The notes: generated from the letters alone by a model not told the origin. A stretch of 64,000 nt of DNA from Hyphomicrobiales bacterium (GCA_017305715.1 JAFKKG010000008.1:372001-436000), one strand, 5' to 3'. Shown: positions 25,261 to 33,935, counted from the first letter of the stretch. Translations and numbers: made by a program.

Positions 25261-26103
25261 CTAATCCAGCGCGCTTTGGGTGAAGAAGTGCTTCCGGATC
25301 CGCTGCACCAGGTCGGTGAAGGCGGGGTCGGCCATCGAATCCAGCGAGCGCGGCCGCGGCAGCGGCACGTCGTAGATCGCGGCGATGGCGCCGGGACGTT
25401 CGGTCATGACCAGCACACGGTCGGCAAGGAACACCGCCTCGGGAATCGAATGCGTGATCAGCAGCACCGTCTTGCCGGTCTCGCGCTGGATCCGCATCAG
25501 CTCGACATTCATCTTCTCGCGCGTCATGGCGTCGAGCGCACCGAACGGCTCGTCCATCAGCATGATCTTGGGATCATGCACCAGCGCCCGGCAGATCGAG
25601 GCACGCTGCTGCATGCCGCCGGATAGTTGCCAGGGCAGCTTCTTCTCAAACCCTTCGAGCCCGACCAGCTTCAACAGCGCCTTCGCCCGCACCAGAAATT
25701 CCGCGCGCGGCAGCTTTTTCATGTCGATCGGCAACATCACATTGCCGAGGATATTCCGCCACGGCAGCAGCAGCGCGTTCTGGAACACGATGCCGACATT
25801 GCCGTGCGGCTTTGTCACCGGCTCGCCATCGACCAGGATTTCACCGGTCGACGGCGCCAGCAGGCCCGAGATCATCTTCAGCAGCGTGGACTTGCCGCAG
25901 CCGGACGGCCCCACCACGACAAAGAACTCGCCCTCGTTGATGTGAAAGTCCAACGGCTTCAGCGACGGCACGTCGCCATCGCGCGACCGATAGGTCTTCG
26001 ATACGCCCGACAGCGTGATCCCCGACGAACCACCGGCCGCACGGTCGGACACCAGGCGCAAATGCGCGCCGGGATAGTCGGCTGGTTTGGTTGCTGCGCT
26101 CAT
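25261..26103 (-). CDS. ABC transporter ATP-binding protein (nitrate/sulfonate/taurine/pyrimidine class)
   Basis: Cytoplasmic ATPase of 280 residues. Walker A GPSGCGKST, the Q-loop VFQNALLLPW, signature LSGGMQQRASICRAL and Walker B IMLMDEPFGALD are all intact, with the switch His in LITHSIPEA. The sequence falls in the SsuB/TauB/ThiZ group. It is the third gene of a minus-strand unit (permease, binding protein, ATPase) and lies directly upstream of the four-gene catabolic operon, so the transporter could import that operon's substrate. Separation by repeats leaves co-transcription uncertain. Confidence 0.93.
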   Translation of the reverse strand: MSAATKPADYPGAHLRLVSDRAAGGSSGITLSGVSKTYRSRDGDVPSLKPLDFHINEGEFFVVVGPSGCGKSTLLKMISGLLAPSTGEILVDGEPVTKPHGNVGIVFQNALLLPWRNILGNVMLPIDMKKLPRAEFLVRAKALLKLVGLEGFEKKLPWQLSGGMQQRASICRALVHDPKIMLMDEPFGALDAMTREKMNVELMRIQRETGKTVLLITHSIPEAVFLADRVLVMTERPGAIAAIYDVPLPRPRSLDSMADPAFTDLVQRIRKHFFTQSALD

Positions 26104-26138
26104 TCAGTATGTTCCGTTCGAAAGCCGTGATAGCCGTC

Positions 26139-26224
26139 CGTCATTGCGAGCGAAGCGAAGCAATCCATCTCACCACGCAAAGAAAGAATGGATTGCTTCG
26201 TCGCTGCGCTCCTCGCAATGACGA
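26139..26224. repeat. Palindromic repeat, family 3 (ATTGCGAGCGAAGCGAAGCA type)
   Basis: An inverted pair whose arms read TCATTGCGAGCGAAGCGAAG and, in reverse, GCAATCCAT...ATGGATTGC, enclosing a short A-rich centre. It lies between the ATPase and binding-protein genes. Copies also occur at 27260-27336 and 29700-29784. Confidence 0.85.
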
Positions 26225-26239
26225 GGAGAGTCAGTGCTC

Positions 26240-27238
26240 TTACGACCCGCCCTTCGGCAGATAATCATTGGTGTAAAACGCCTTCGGATTGTCCTTGGCC
26301 TTGGCTTCGAGCCCACCATACTCGACCATCAGATTGACGCTGTCGGTCATGTTCTGGTCGGTCACTTCGAACGGCCGCTTGGTCCTGGTTTCCGCCGTGC
26401 GATAGAGCGGGATCGTCAGCTCAAAGCCCTGCGTCAGCGTTTCGATCCTGCCGCCCTTCGGGTTGGCATCGAGGATCGACTGCGCCGCGCCCTTCGGGTC
26501 CTTTTCGGCCGCTTCGACCGCCTTGGTCGATGCCGACATGAAGCGCTTGACGAGGTCGGAATTGGCCTTGACGAACTCGGTGTTGGCGACGATGCCCGAA
26601 CAGACCATGTTGATGCCGTAGTCGGCGAATTTTATGGCGTTGACGTCCTTGCCGGTGGCGTCCTTGATCTTCATCGACTGGTCCATGACGTAGCCGAGCA
26701 GGAGATCAGCCTGGCCGTTGATCACGGCGTTGAGCTTGGTCTGGCCGTCGCCGGCCACCGTCTGGAAATCGCTTTCCTTCAGGCCGGTCTTCTTCAGGAA
26801 CAGTGGCCAGATCTGGGTCATGGAATCGGCGGGCGTGATCGCCACCGTCTTGCCCTTGATGTCCTCGGGCTTCTTGATGTTCTTCTCGACGAAACCCATC
26901 GCCGACATCGGGCTGGTCTGCAGCAGCACGCCGGTGGCGACGATCGGCGCGCCCTTGACCGCCGCGCGCATCATCGTGGGCACGTCGACATAGCCGAAAT
27001 TCGCGGTCTTGGCCGCCACTGCCTGCGTGGTCGCCGCCGACCCGCGGCCTTCCTGGATTTCGAGATCGATGCCCTCGGCGGCATAGATGCCCTTGGCCTT
27101 GCCGTAGTAGAACGGCGCGTGCTCGCCATAGACGTACCAGTTCAGCATCAGCACCACCTTGTCGGCGGCGGATGCGGGAAGCACCGAAAGCGCGGTCCAG
27201 ATCAAGGCGGCGGAGACCGCCGCTATCGTTCGTTTCAT
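26240..27238 (-). CDS. ABC transporter substrate-binding protein, NMT1/THI5-like (SsuA/ThiY class)
   Basis: Periplasmic receptor of 332 residues. Signal peptide KRTIAAVSAALIWTALSVLP with cleavage near ASAAD; the mature protein opens with the family motif LNWYVYGEHAPFYYGKAKG, then VDVPTMMRAAVKGAP. This fold binds pyrimidine precursors, riboflavin-like compounds, aromatic acids or alkanesulfonates; no thiamine riboswitch is visible. The frame is open for 42 further codons, but these fall in a dispersed repeat, so the ATG at 27238 is right. Palindromic repeats of the same family flank the gene on both sides, which may adjust its expression relative to the permease and ATPase. Confidence 0.92.
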   Translation of the reverse strand: MKRTIAAVSAALIWTALSVLPASAADKVVLMLNWYVYGEHAPFYYGKAKGIYAAEGIDLEIQEGRGSAATTQAVAAKTANFGYVDVPTMMRAAVKGAPIVATGVLLQTSPMSAMGFVEKNIKKPEDIKGKTVAITPADSMTQIWPLFLKKTGLKESDFQTVAGDGQTKLNAVINGQADLLLGYVMDQSMKIKDATGKDVNAIKFADYGINMVCSGIVANTEFVKANSDLVKRFMSASTKAVEAAEKDPKGAAQSILDANPKGGRIETLTQGFELTIPLYRTAETRTKRPFEVTDQNMTDSVNLMVEYGGLEAKAKDNPKAFYTNDYLPKGGS

Positions 27239-27259
27239 TGTTTTCTCCCGTTTTGCCTC

Positions 27260-27336
27260 GTGATTGCGAGCGAAGCGAAGCAATCCATTTCTCGACTTGC
27301 GGCGCGATGGATTGCTTCGCTGCGCTCGCAATGACG
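27260..27336. repeat. Palindromic repeat, family 3
   Basis: Inverted arms ATTGCGAGCGAAGCGAAGCA and its near complement around a short centre, between the permease and binding-protein genes. With the copy at 26139-26224 it brackets the binding-protein gene. Confidence 0.85.
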
Positions 27337-27367
27337 TTCCAGTATTGTTGTTTTCGTGTAGCAAACC

Positions 27368-28177
27368 TCAAGAAGCAAAGATGATGTCCTCGCGCTGGCT
27401 GACATGCCAGGGAATGACGAGACTTTCGATCCGGTCGACGATCCAGAACAGGACCACGCCGAGCAGCGCGAGAATGACGAGGGCTGCGAACATCGTCGGC
27501 AGGTCGAAGGTGCCGATCGAGCGCTGCAACACATAGCCGATGCCGGAATTGGAGCCGACGAATTCGCCGACCACCGCGCCGACCACCGCGAGCGTGATCG
27601 AGACCTTCAGGCCCGAGAAGATCGCAGGCATCGCATGCGGCAGATTGACGGCGCAGAACACCCGAAAGCGGCTGCCCTGCATCGCGCGCGCCAGATCGAC
27701 CATGTCAGGATCGACCGACTTGAAACCCTGCACCGCCGACACCACGACCGGGAAAAATCCCAGCAAGAACGCCGAGATCACTTTCGGGATGATGCCGAAG
27801 CCGAACCACACCACGAACAGCGGCGCGATCGCGATCTTCGGCACCGACTGCGAGAACACCAGCAGCGGATAGATGTAGCTTTCCACCGTCTTCGATCCCG
27901 CGATCAGCATGGCGACGGGAATGCCGAACAGGGCCGAGAGCAGGAAGCCGCAGATGGTGGCGTAGGTGGTGGGCCAGGCCTGCCGCAGCAATTCCGGCCA
28001 GTCGCTCCACAATACCGCCACCACATCGCCGGGCGCCGGAATCTGGTAGGCCGGAATGGCGAACACCCGGATGGTCAGATCCCAGGCTACCACGATGAAA
28101 GTAAGGAACAAAAACGGCCGCACCCACGCCGCGTTCAGCGCCTTCGAAACCGCGCTGGGGCCCTTCTGTTCGGCCAA
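27368..28177 (-). CDS. ABC transporter permease (SsuC/TauC/ThiX class)
   Basis: Inner-membrane subunit of 269 residues with about six hydrophobic segments. The EAA loop reads DLARAMQGSRFRVFCAVNLP, and QSVPKIAIAPLFVVWFGFG is a hallmark of nitrate/sulfonate-type permeases. The only start that preserves the N-terminus is a TTG at 28177 preceded by GGGAGCGAGAA. It is the first gene of its transporter unit. A 770-base gap up to the TetR gene holds a dispersed structured repeat and no gene. Confidence 0.92.
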   Translation of the reverse strand: MAEQKGPSAVSKALNAAWVRPFLFLTFIVVAWDLTIRVFAIPAYQIPAPGDVVAVLWSDWPELLRQAWPTTYATICGFLLSALFGIPVAMLIAGSKTVESYIYPLLVFSQSVPKIAIAPLFVVWFGFGIIPKVISAFLLGFFPVVVSAVQGFKSVDPDMVDLARAMQGSRFRVFCAVNLPHAMPAIFSGLKVSITLAVVGAVVGEFVGSNSGIGYVLQRSIGTFDLPTMFAALVILALLGVVLFWIVDRIESLVIPWHVSQREDIIFAS

Positions 28178-28362
28178 TTCTCGCTCCCTGATCCGGTTCT
28201 GTTTGGCGAGAAATTAACTCGTTAGATAAATACTGTCCAGTGGGTCTCCTGTGACATTTTGGGCCTCCTTTCCCGGCCATCTCCCGATGCGCAATGCGCG
28301 TCTGGGGGCGCGCGGCTGGTCCGCCTTGGCCCGCGAACCCGGGGGATCAAACCTCCGCTTAG

Positions 28363-28846
28363 GATTTTCAGAATCGTTGTCAAGCCCCAAAACGAAAAAT
28401 ATTTCGCTTTTCCGAAACGGCAAATCAGGGCTACGACCTTGCCCATCCCGTCCTGGTCAGAAGGGCGTCGGCCGTCGTCACGGACGTTGGGCGGGGAGCG
28501 GTGGACGCAAGGGTTGCGCTTGACGCGTGCAGCTCGGGCGTACGGCAAAAGCGTGTGGTCCTGACGCCGCGTTGCTGGCGTCCATGCACCTGGAGGCGTC
28601 TGACTTCCCAGGGCGCAACGGAGGCAAAAGAGCCGTTCTCCGGGGAGAGCACGCCATAAGCCGTAAAGCCATCGCGCAGGGAATGTCGGATGTTCTCCGC
28701 TGCCCTGTATGCTCATGTGCGCACTTTCCTGTGCACATTGCACATGAGACCGCGGGTGCAGCGCGCATCCGGCATTCCCTGCGCCCTCCATTCGAAGAGG
28801 GCGGGAAATAACAGCAAAGCTCGGGCGCCAAGCGCCGCGAGAAGGC
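28363..28846 (+). repeat. Dispersed structured repeat element, copy A (possible ncRNA)
   Basis: About 480 bases without a credible gene, matching 50250-50732 in inverted orientation over nearly its whole length. An outer 19-bp stem pairs 28674-28692 with 28766-28784 (one G-U wobble); inside it a 9-bp stem pairs 28712-28720 with 28740-28748; a 6-bp hairpin lies at 28563-28582. Between the copies the inner stem shows an A-T to G-C compensatory change. The left edge is AT-rich (AAAAATATTTC). I recall similar intergenic blocks in related genomes, where they generate spurious proteins. Whether it is transcribed is unknown. Confidence 0.75.
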
Positions 28847-28946
28847 GGACGTGCGTTTGGATGATGGCGCAACTACAGACACCGCCGTCGTTGCGGCCTT
28901 GAGCGCAGATGCGCATCTGAGCGCGCCGGGACGACGCAAGGGTTAT

Positions 28947-29654
28947 TCACACCGCTTGATGCGCCGCCGCCCGCAATCCCGTCGGCTTTGCCTTGCCGAA
29001 ATCCGCGGTGGATTTTCCGGTCAGGGCGGCCAGCACCAGCGCCACCATATGCGCGAGGCGCTCGTCCCTCGCCTCCTTTTTCAGGAGGTCGCGGCCGAAG
29101 ATCACGCTGAGCGTCGCGCTGTTCGACAGATAGAAGAAGCACAGGCCGGCGATCGAGATATAGAGCTGCACCGGATCGACGGCGACGCGAAAATCGCCGC
29201 TTTCGACGCCGCGGTTGACCACGGTGCGGATCATCTCGACGAACGGCGAATGCATCGATTTGACCTTGGTGGACCGCTTCAGATGCCGTGCTTTGGCAAG
29301 ATTCTCGGTGTTGAGCAGCGCCAGGAATTCCGGATTGCGCAAGAAATAGTTCCAGGTGAAATCGATCAGCCGCTCGATCGCCTTGGGCGGATCGAGATGT
29401 TCGAGATCGAGCCCGCGCTCCTCGGCGCGGATCTGCTCATAGGCGCCCTCGAGCACTTCCAGGTAGAGATCTTCCTTGTTACCGACGTGATAATACAGCA
29501 TGCGCTTGTTGGCGCCGGCATTGGCCGCGATGCGGTCAACCCGCGCACCGGCGAGGCCATGGGCGGAGAATTCCTGCTTGGCGGCCTCGAGAATGCGGAT
29601 CCGCATCCCTTCGGGGTCGCGCTGCCATTTCAGAACCCGTTTTGCCTTGGCCAA
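28947..29654 (-). CDS. TetR/AcrR-family transcriptional regulator
   Basis: A 235-residue regulator. The helix-turn-helix comprises RIRILEAAKQEFSAHGLAG and VDRIAANAGANKRMLYYHVG, where MLYYHVGNKEDLY is the usual recognition-helix ending. A long C-terminal ligand domain follows, with a stretch of hydrophobic helices (YISIAGLCFFYLSNSATL) that is common in regulators of catabolic genes. Its targets could be the ABC unit downstream on the same strand or the VOC protein upstream. The repeat at 29700-29784 separates it from the latter. No clean operator was found next to it. Confidence 0.9.
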   Translation of the reverse strand: MAKAKRVLKWQRDPEGMRIRILEAAKQEFSAHGLAGARVDRIAANAGANKRMLYYHVGNKEDLYLEVLEGAYEQIRAEERGLDLEHLDPPKAIERLIDFTWNYFLRNPEFLALLNTENLAKARHLKRSTKVKSMHSPFVEMIRTVVNRGVESGDFRVAVDPVQLYISIAGLCFFYLSNSATLSVIFGRDLLKKEARDERLAHMVALVLAALTGKSTADFGKAKPTGLRAAAHQAV

Positions 29655-29699
29655 TTCAATCGCCCGATGATCACACGGTCGGGATTTAGCACGCTATTC

Positions 29700-29784
29700 T
29701 CGTCATTGCGAGGAGCGTTAGCGACGAACCAATCCATATCTCCCCTCGGGCGGCATGGATTGCTTCGCTTCGCTCGCAATGACG
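29700..29784. repeat. Palindromic repeat, family 3
   Basis: CGTCATTGCGAGGAGCG and, inverted, GGATTGCTTCGCTTCGCTCG with GACG at the end, forming long imperfect arms. Located between the TetR gene and the VOC gene. Confidence 0.8.
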
Positions 29785-29810
29785 GTGGATCGATCGGGCG
29801 CGCCCAGCAT

Positions 29811-29897
29811 GTAGGGTGCGCAAAGCGACAGCGTGCCCACCTTCACTTGCTGGATGAAGATGGCGGGCACGGCGCAAGCGCGCCTTTGCCCACCCTA
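29811..29897. repeat. Palindromic repeat, family 5 (GTAGGGTG...CACCCTA type)
   Basis: GTAGGGTGCGCAAAGCGACA at the left pairs imperfectly with CGCCTTTGCCCACCCTA at the right, and GTGCCCACC with GGCGGGCAC inside. The right end includes the stop codon of the VOC gene, so the element abuts or forms its terminator. Confidence 0.6.
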
Positions 29898-30752
29898 GAG
29901 GCCCTCACCTTTCGGCTTCACCGACGGCTGCACCAGGAGCGTCGGCACGCCGCAGGTGCCGCTGCGCACGGTTGCGACCCGCGTTCCCGGCTTGCGGCCG
30001 TTGCGGATTTCGGACACGTCGACACCGGCAGAAGTCAGCCGCGCATGGGTGGCATCCATATCGGCCACGCGCCAGCATATGCCGCGAAGCCTGTCCTGCG
30101 TCCCGTCTGCCGGCTTGCCCGGCCGGTGCGTAACCTCGACGATGAGGTCGCCGCAGCGGAAGAACATCAGCCGGCCCCAGTCGGGATGCGAACGATCGAG
30201 CGCCATGTCGAGTGCGAGCCGCGCGCCATAGAGCGCGGCGGCCCGCTCGGGATCCGGCGTCGAGACCACGACATGGTCCATCGCGGTGATCGATGCCGGT
30301 CCGGTTCGCACCGACAGCGGACGCTCCTTGCCCAGTTCGAGGAAGAACAGCCGCACGCCGCGCGTCGCATCGGTCGCGGCGCGGGTGCGTTTCCACGACA
30401 GCGTGGCCTCGGTGACCGCATCGCGGCTTTCGACCTCGGCGACCGGCTCCGGCTTCAAGGCGAGCCGGTCGAGCCGGCGATGCATTTTCGCGATGTCGCT
30501 GGTGCGAAAGCAAAGGCTCGCAATCCCCTCGCCCTGCGCCGCGAGCACGGCGCGAATACGTTCCGCTGCCTGGCCATCGCCGCTCGGTGCCATCAATTCC
30601 AGCGTGACGTTGTCGAGCGTGAACAGCACCCGCTCGGCGCCGTCGCCGCTGTTGCGCCAGGACGGCGTCCGCGCAAACAGCGACTGGTACGCCGCCTCCG
30701 CGGCGGCGATGTCGCCGGTGAGGACGACGACGTGATCGAGACCGGTAATCAT
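29895..30752 (-). CDS. VOC-family (glyoxalase/bleomycin-resistance fold) protein, two-domain
   Basis: A 285-residue protein with two vicinal-oxygen-chelate modules: the first begins MITGLDHVVVLTGDIAAAE, the second at about residue 150 begins ITAMDHVVVSTPDPERAAA. Both DHVVV histidines are at the usual metal-binding position; acidic partners (VTLELMAPSG, DLIVEVTHRPG) lie on the last strands. Such proteins include dioxygenases, isomerases and glyoxalases; the substrate is unknown. GGGGAGGG precedes the ATG at 30752, and upstream codons read into unrelated sequence. Confidence 0.82.
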   Translation of the reverse strand: MITGLDHVVVLTGDIAAAEAAYQSLFARTPSWRNSGDGAERVLFTLDNVTLELMAPSGDGQAAERIRAVLAAQGEGIASLCFRTSDIAKMHRRLDRLALKPEPVAEVESRDAVTEATLSWKRTRAATDATRGVRLFFLELGKERPLSVRTGPASITAMDHVVVSTPDPERAAALYGARLALDMALDRSHPDWGRLMFFRCGDLIVEVTHRPGKPADGTQDRLRGICWRVADMDATHARLTSAGVDVSEIRNGRKPGTRVATVRSGTCGVPTLLVQPSVKPKGEGL

Positions 30753-30984
30753 GGCCCTCCCCTTTTGTCGCACCGGGAACCGCAGGCAGCGATCCGCCGT
30801 TATCGGCCGGCATTGGCAATTCCGGCAAGGGTCGTAATCCCCCGAGATGTCCATCTCAAGCCGCAAACACGGCACGGTTGCGAATATTTTCAGCGAATGC
30901 ATCCGACAAGCGGTGCTAGTGTAGGCCCGCCGGGCCGGACCCACCCTTCAGCCCAAAACTCTGAAGTACAATGACGGAAATCGA

Positions 30985-31878
30985 ATGCAGGCCCTCTTCA
31001 TCGGACAGACCTATATCGACGTCACCTTCATCACCGACCACATGCCGACCGGCGACGAAAAACATGTGGCCTCGGCCTACGCGGTCTCCTTTGGCGGCAA
31101 CGCCGTCACCGCGGCATTCTGCTGCGCCAAGCTCGGCATCGTGCCGGACCTGATCGCGACCGTGGCCAACGACTGGCTCGGCCGCATGTTCTGGGACATG
31201 AGCGCGAAATACGGCATCTCGATCCATCCACGCAAGGTCAACGCCTCCTCGCTGTCCTTCATCATGCCGAAGGACGGCAAGCGCGCCATCGTGCGGTGCC
31301 GCGACGATGAACACATCCATCCCTTTCCGATCCTCAACATCAAGGGCTGCCGCGCGCTGCATATCGACGGCCACCAGCCGGACGCCGCCATCCATTACGC
31401 CAAACTGTGCCGCGAGGCCGGCATCCTGACCTCGCTCGACGGCGGTGGCCTGCGCAGCAATACCCATGAACTCCTGGAATTCATCGACGTCGCCATCGTC
31501 GCGGAGCGGCTGTGCGAACAGATGGGCAAGACCCCGGAGACCATGCTGGACTACCTCAAGGAGCGGGGCTGCCGGGTCGGCGGCGTCACGCTCGGCGAAA
31601 AGGGCCTGCTGTGGTACGACGAGACCGGCGCGGTTCACAACCTGCCCGCGCTGCCCATCCCGCGCGAGCGCGTGATCGACACCAACGGCGCGGGCGACGT
31701 CTTCCACGGCGCCTATGTCTACTCCTATCTGAGCAACCCCGGCAAAAGCTGGCATGACCATTTCGTCTTTGCGCGCGCCGCCTCGACCTTCAAGATCCAG
31801 CGGCTCGGCAACGAGGCGGGGCTGCCGACCCTGACGGATATCGAAGTGGTCAAGATGGCGTTCGCGGCCAGCCCGTGA
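30985..31878 (+). CDS. PfkB-family carbohydrate kinase
   Basis: A 297-residue sugar kinase of the ribokinase superfamily. The N-terminus MQALFIGQTYIDVTFITDHM and SFGGNAVTAAFCCAKLG form the substrate-binding start; the C-terminal catalytic motif is DTNGAGDVFHGAYVYSYL, with the Asp acting as base. It is shorter and more diverged than the second kinase 22 bases downstream. GGAAA lies a few bases before the ATG. It heads a plus-strand group (kinase, ribokinase, enolase-family enzyme). The phosphorylated sugar cannot be identified from sequence. Confidence 0.9.
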   Translation: MQALFIGQTYIDVTFITDHMPTGDEKHVASAYAVSFGGNAVTAAFCCAKLGIVPDLIATVANDWLGRMFWDMSAKYGISIHPRKVNASSLSFIMPKDGKRAIVRCRDDEHIHPFPILNIKGCRALHIDGHQPDAAIHYAKLCREAGILTSLDGGGLRSNTHELLEFIDVAIVAERLCEQMGKTPETMLDYLKERGCRVGGVTLGEKGLLWYDETGAVHNLPALPIPRERVIDTNGAGDVFHGAYVYSYLSNPGKSWHDHFVFARAASTFKIQRLGNEAGLPTLTDIEVVKMAFAASP

Positions 31879-31900
31879 CCGGATTGAAGTGGGGACAGGC

Positions 31901-32806
31901 ATGGGGCGCGTTTTCGTCGCCGGCAGCATCAACATGGATGTGGTGGCGACCGCCGACCGGCACCCGCTGGTCGGCGAGACGGTCGCCGGCAAGGCGGTGC
32001 TGTATTTTCCGGGCGGCAAGGGCGCCAACCAGGCGGTCGCGGCGGCCAGGCTCGGGGTATCCACCAAGTTGATCGGCCGGCTCGGCACCGACGCGTTCGG
32101 ACAGCAATTGCGGACGTTCCTCGCCGCGCAGGGCGTCGACCTTGCGTTCGTCACAGACGCCGACGCCCACACCGGAACGGCGCTCATCACCATCGCCAAT
32201 ACCGACAACACCATCGTCGTCGTGGCCGGCGCCAACGGGCTCGTGAGCGCCGAGGATGTCGGCGCGCCGGTTCTCGCCAACGGCGACGTCGCGGTCAGCC
32301 AGTTCGAAATCCCGCTGCCCACGATCGTCGCATTCTTCCAGCGCGCCCGCGCCGCCGGCGCGACCACGATCCTCAACCCCGCGCCCGCGACGCGATTCGG
32401 GCCGGAGCTGCTCGGCCTCGTCGATATCCTCGTCCTCAATGAAACCGAACTTGGACTTCTCGCCGGGACCGAACTTCGCGATACCGACACCGACGAGCGC
32501 TTCGTCGCAGCCGTGCGAGCGCTGCCGTCGCGCGAAAAACAAATCGTTTGCGTGACGCTGGGCAGCCGCGGCGTGCTGGCTGTTATCGACGGCAACACAT
32601 CGATCGTTGCCGGCCGCAAGGTGAAAGCGGTGGACACCACCGGTGCCGGCGATTGCCTGGTCGGCGCGCTCGCCGCGCAACTCGCCCGCGGAAAACCGAT
32701 CCACGACGCGCTCGCCTATGCCAACGCCGCCGCCTCGATTTGCGTGCAACGGATGGGGGCGGCCCCCTCGATGCCGACGGCCGCCGAAGTCGCGGCCATC
32801 AGCTAA
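31901..32806 (+). CDS. Ribokinase-like PfkB-family sugar kinase
   Basis: A 301-residue kinase that matches ribokinase more closely than its neighbour: GRVFVAGSINMDVVATADRH, FPGGKGANQAVAAARLGV, LNETELGLL and DTTGAGDCLVGALAAQLARG are all canonical. Catalytic Asp is in the last motif. The ATG at 31901 is preferred over a GTG at 31889 because a GGGGA site lies six bases before it. A family assignment of ribokinase (RbsK-like) is secure, but the true sugar may differ because no ribose transporter is nearby. Two PfkB kinases in series suggest either two substrates or a divergence after duplication. Confidence 0.9.
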   Translation: MGRVFVAGSINMDVVATADRHPLVGETVAGKAVLYFPGGKGANQAVAAARLGVSTKLIGRLGTDAFGQQLRTFLAAQGVDLAFVTDADAHTGTALITIANTDNTIVVVAGANGLVSAEDVGAPVLANGDVAVSQFEIPLPTIVAFFQRARAAGATTILNPAPATRFGPELLGLVDILVLNETELGLLAGTELRDTDTDERFVAAVRALPSREKQIVCVTLGSRGVLAVIDGNTSIVAGRKVKAVDTTGAGDCLVGALAAQLARGKPIHDALAYANAAASICVQRMGAAPSMPTAAEVAAIS

Positions 32807-32825
32807 CGCAGCAAGAAGGAACAAC

Positions 32826-33935
32826 ATGGCCACAATCGAGCGCGTCGAAATCCTGCAGGTCGATCTGGCACCGAAGACGGTGCGCACCGACGCGATCCAG
32901 TCGTTCGCGACGCAGGAAACCCCGATGGTGCGTATCCACACCAGCGACGGCATCGTCGGCACCGGCTACTCCTACACGATCGGCACCGGCGGTTCGTCGG
33001 TGGTCGGCCTGCTCCGGGACCATCTGGCGCCGCGCCTGATCGGCCGCGATCCGCTTGACATCGAAGCGATCTGGAAGAGCCTGTTCTTCGCCACCCACGC
33101 GACCGCCGTCGGCGCCATCACCAGCCTCGCCCTCGCCGCGATCGATACCGCACTGTGGGACGTCAAATGCCTGGCCGCCGGACGGCCGCTCTGGAAGGAG
33201 GCCGGCGGCGCGCAGGCGGCGGTGCCGGTCTACTCCACCGAGGGCGGCTGGCTGCATGTCGAACCGCAGGCGCTGGTCGACGACGCGCTCGCGGTGCGCG
33301 CGCAAGGCTTTGGCGGGGCCAAGATCAAGGTGGGCCGGCCCCATGTCAGCGAAGACATCGCGCGCCTCGCGGCGGTGCGCGAGGCGGTCGGGCCCGGTTT
33401 CGAGATCATGGTCGACGCCAATCAGGCTTTTACCGTCAGCGAAGCGATCCGCCGCGCGCGCCTCTATGAACCGATCGATCTTGCCTGGTTCGAAGAACCG
33501 CTGCCGGCGGAAGACCTCGGCGGCCATATTCGCCTCGCGGCCTCGACCTCGCTGCCGATCGCGGTCGGCGAGTCGATCTATCACCCCAGCCATTTTCGCG
33601 AGTATCTGCAGCGCGACGCCTGTTCGATCGTGCAGGCCGACGTCGCGCGGATCGGCGGCATCACGCCGTGGCTCAAGGTCGCCCACCTCGCGGAAACCTT
33701 CAACGTTCCGATCTGCCCGCATTTCCTGATGGAATTGCACGTCTCGCTGTGCGCGGCCGTGCCGAATGCGGCCTGGGTGGAGTGGATTCCGCAGCTCGAT
33801 ACCATCACCACCAGCCGCCTTGCGATCGAGGACGGCAAGGCAAAGCCGCCGTCGGCCCCCGGCATCGGCATCGCCTGGGACTGGCAGGCCATCGCCAGGT
33901 TGCAGGCGTTCACGCCGATCGTGCTGAAGGCATGA
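32826..33935 (+). CDS. Mandelate racemase/muconate lactonizing enzyme-family protein
   Basis: Enolase-superfamily enzyme of 369 residues, the standard length. Catalytic Lys pair in AKIKVG (166/168); metal ligands Asp197 (VDANQAF), Glu223/Glu224 (WFEEPLP) and Glu249 (GES); acid/base His299 in ICPHFLMELH. With a K-x-K and a His it fits the mandelate racemase subgroup, which includes sugar-acid dehydratases. AAGGA before the ATG supports the start. It lies 20 bases downstream of the ribokinase gene. The TRAP binding protein gene converges on it from the other strand. Confidence 0.92.
   Translation: MATIERVEILQVDLAPKTVRTDAIQSFATQETPMVRIHTSDGIVGTGYSYTIGTGGSSVVGLLRDHLAPRLIGRDPLDIEAIWKSLFFATHATAVGAITSLALAAIDTALWDVKCLAAGRPLWKEAGGAQAAVPVYSTEGGWLHVEPQALVDDALAVRAQGFGGAKIKVGRPHVSEDIARLAAVREAVGPGFEIMVDANQAFTVSEAIRRARLYEPIDLAWFEEPLPAEDLGGHIRLAASTSLPIAVGESIYHPSHFREYLQRDACSIVQADVARIGGITPWLKVAHLAETFNVPICPHFLMELHVSLCAAVPNAAWVEWIPQLDTITTSRLAIEDGKAKPPSAPGIGIAWDWQAIARLQAFTPIVLKA

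Noticed and set aside
28222-28872. Minus-strand frame of 216 codons with similar plus-strand frames of 80-150 codons at 50197-50686
   Set aside because: They are translations of the two copies of the dispersed structured repeat; several frames are open at once, there is no ribosome binding site, and substitutions between the copies follow stems rather than codons.
29663-29683. Possible operator CCCGA...TCGGG upstream of the TetR gene at 28947-29654
   Set aside because: Only 5-bp arms with an 11-base centre, expected by chance at this GC content.
28851-30974. 707-codon open frame on the plus strand
   Set aside because: Runs antisense through the TetR gene, two repeats and the VOC gene; no motif and no ribosome binding site.
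30916-32640. 574-codon minus-strand frame
   Set aside because: Antisense to two PfkB kinases with canonical NGAGD/TGAGD motifs.
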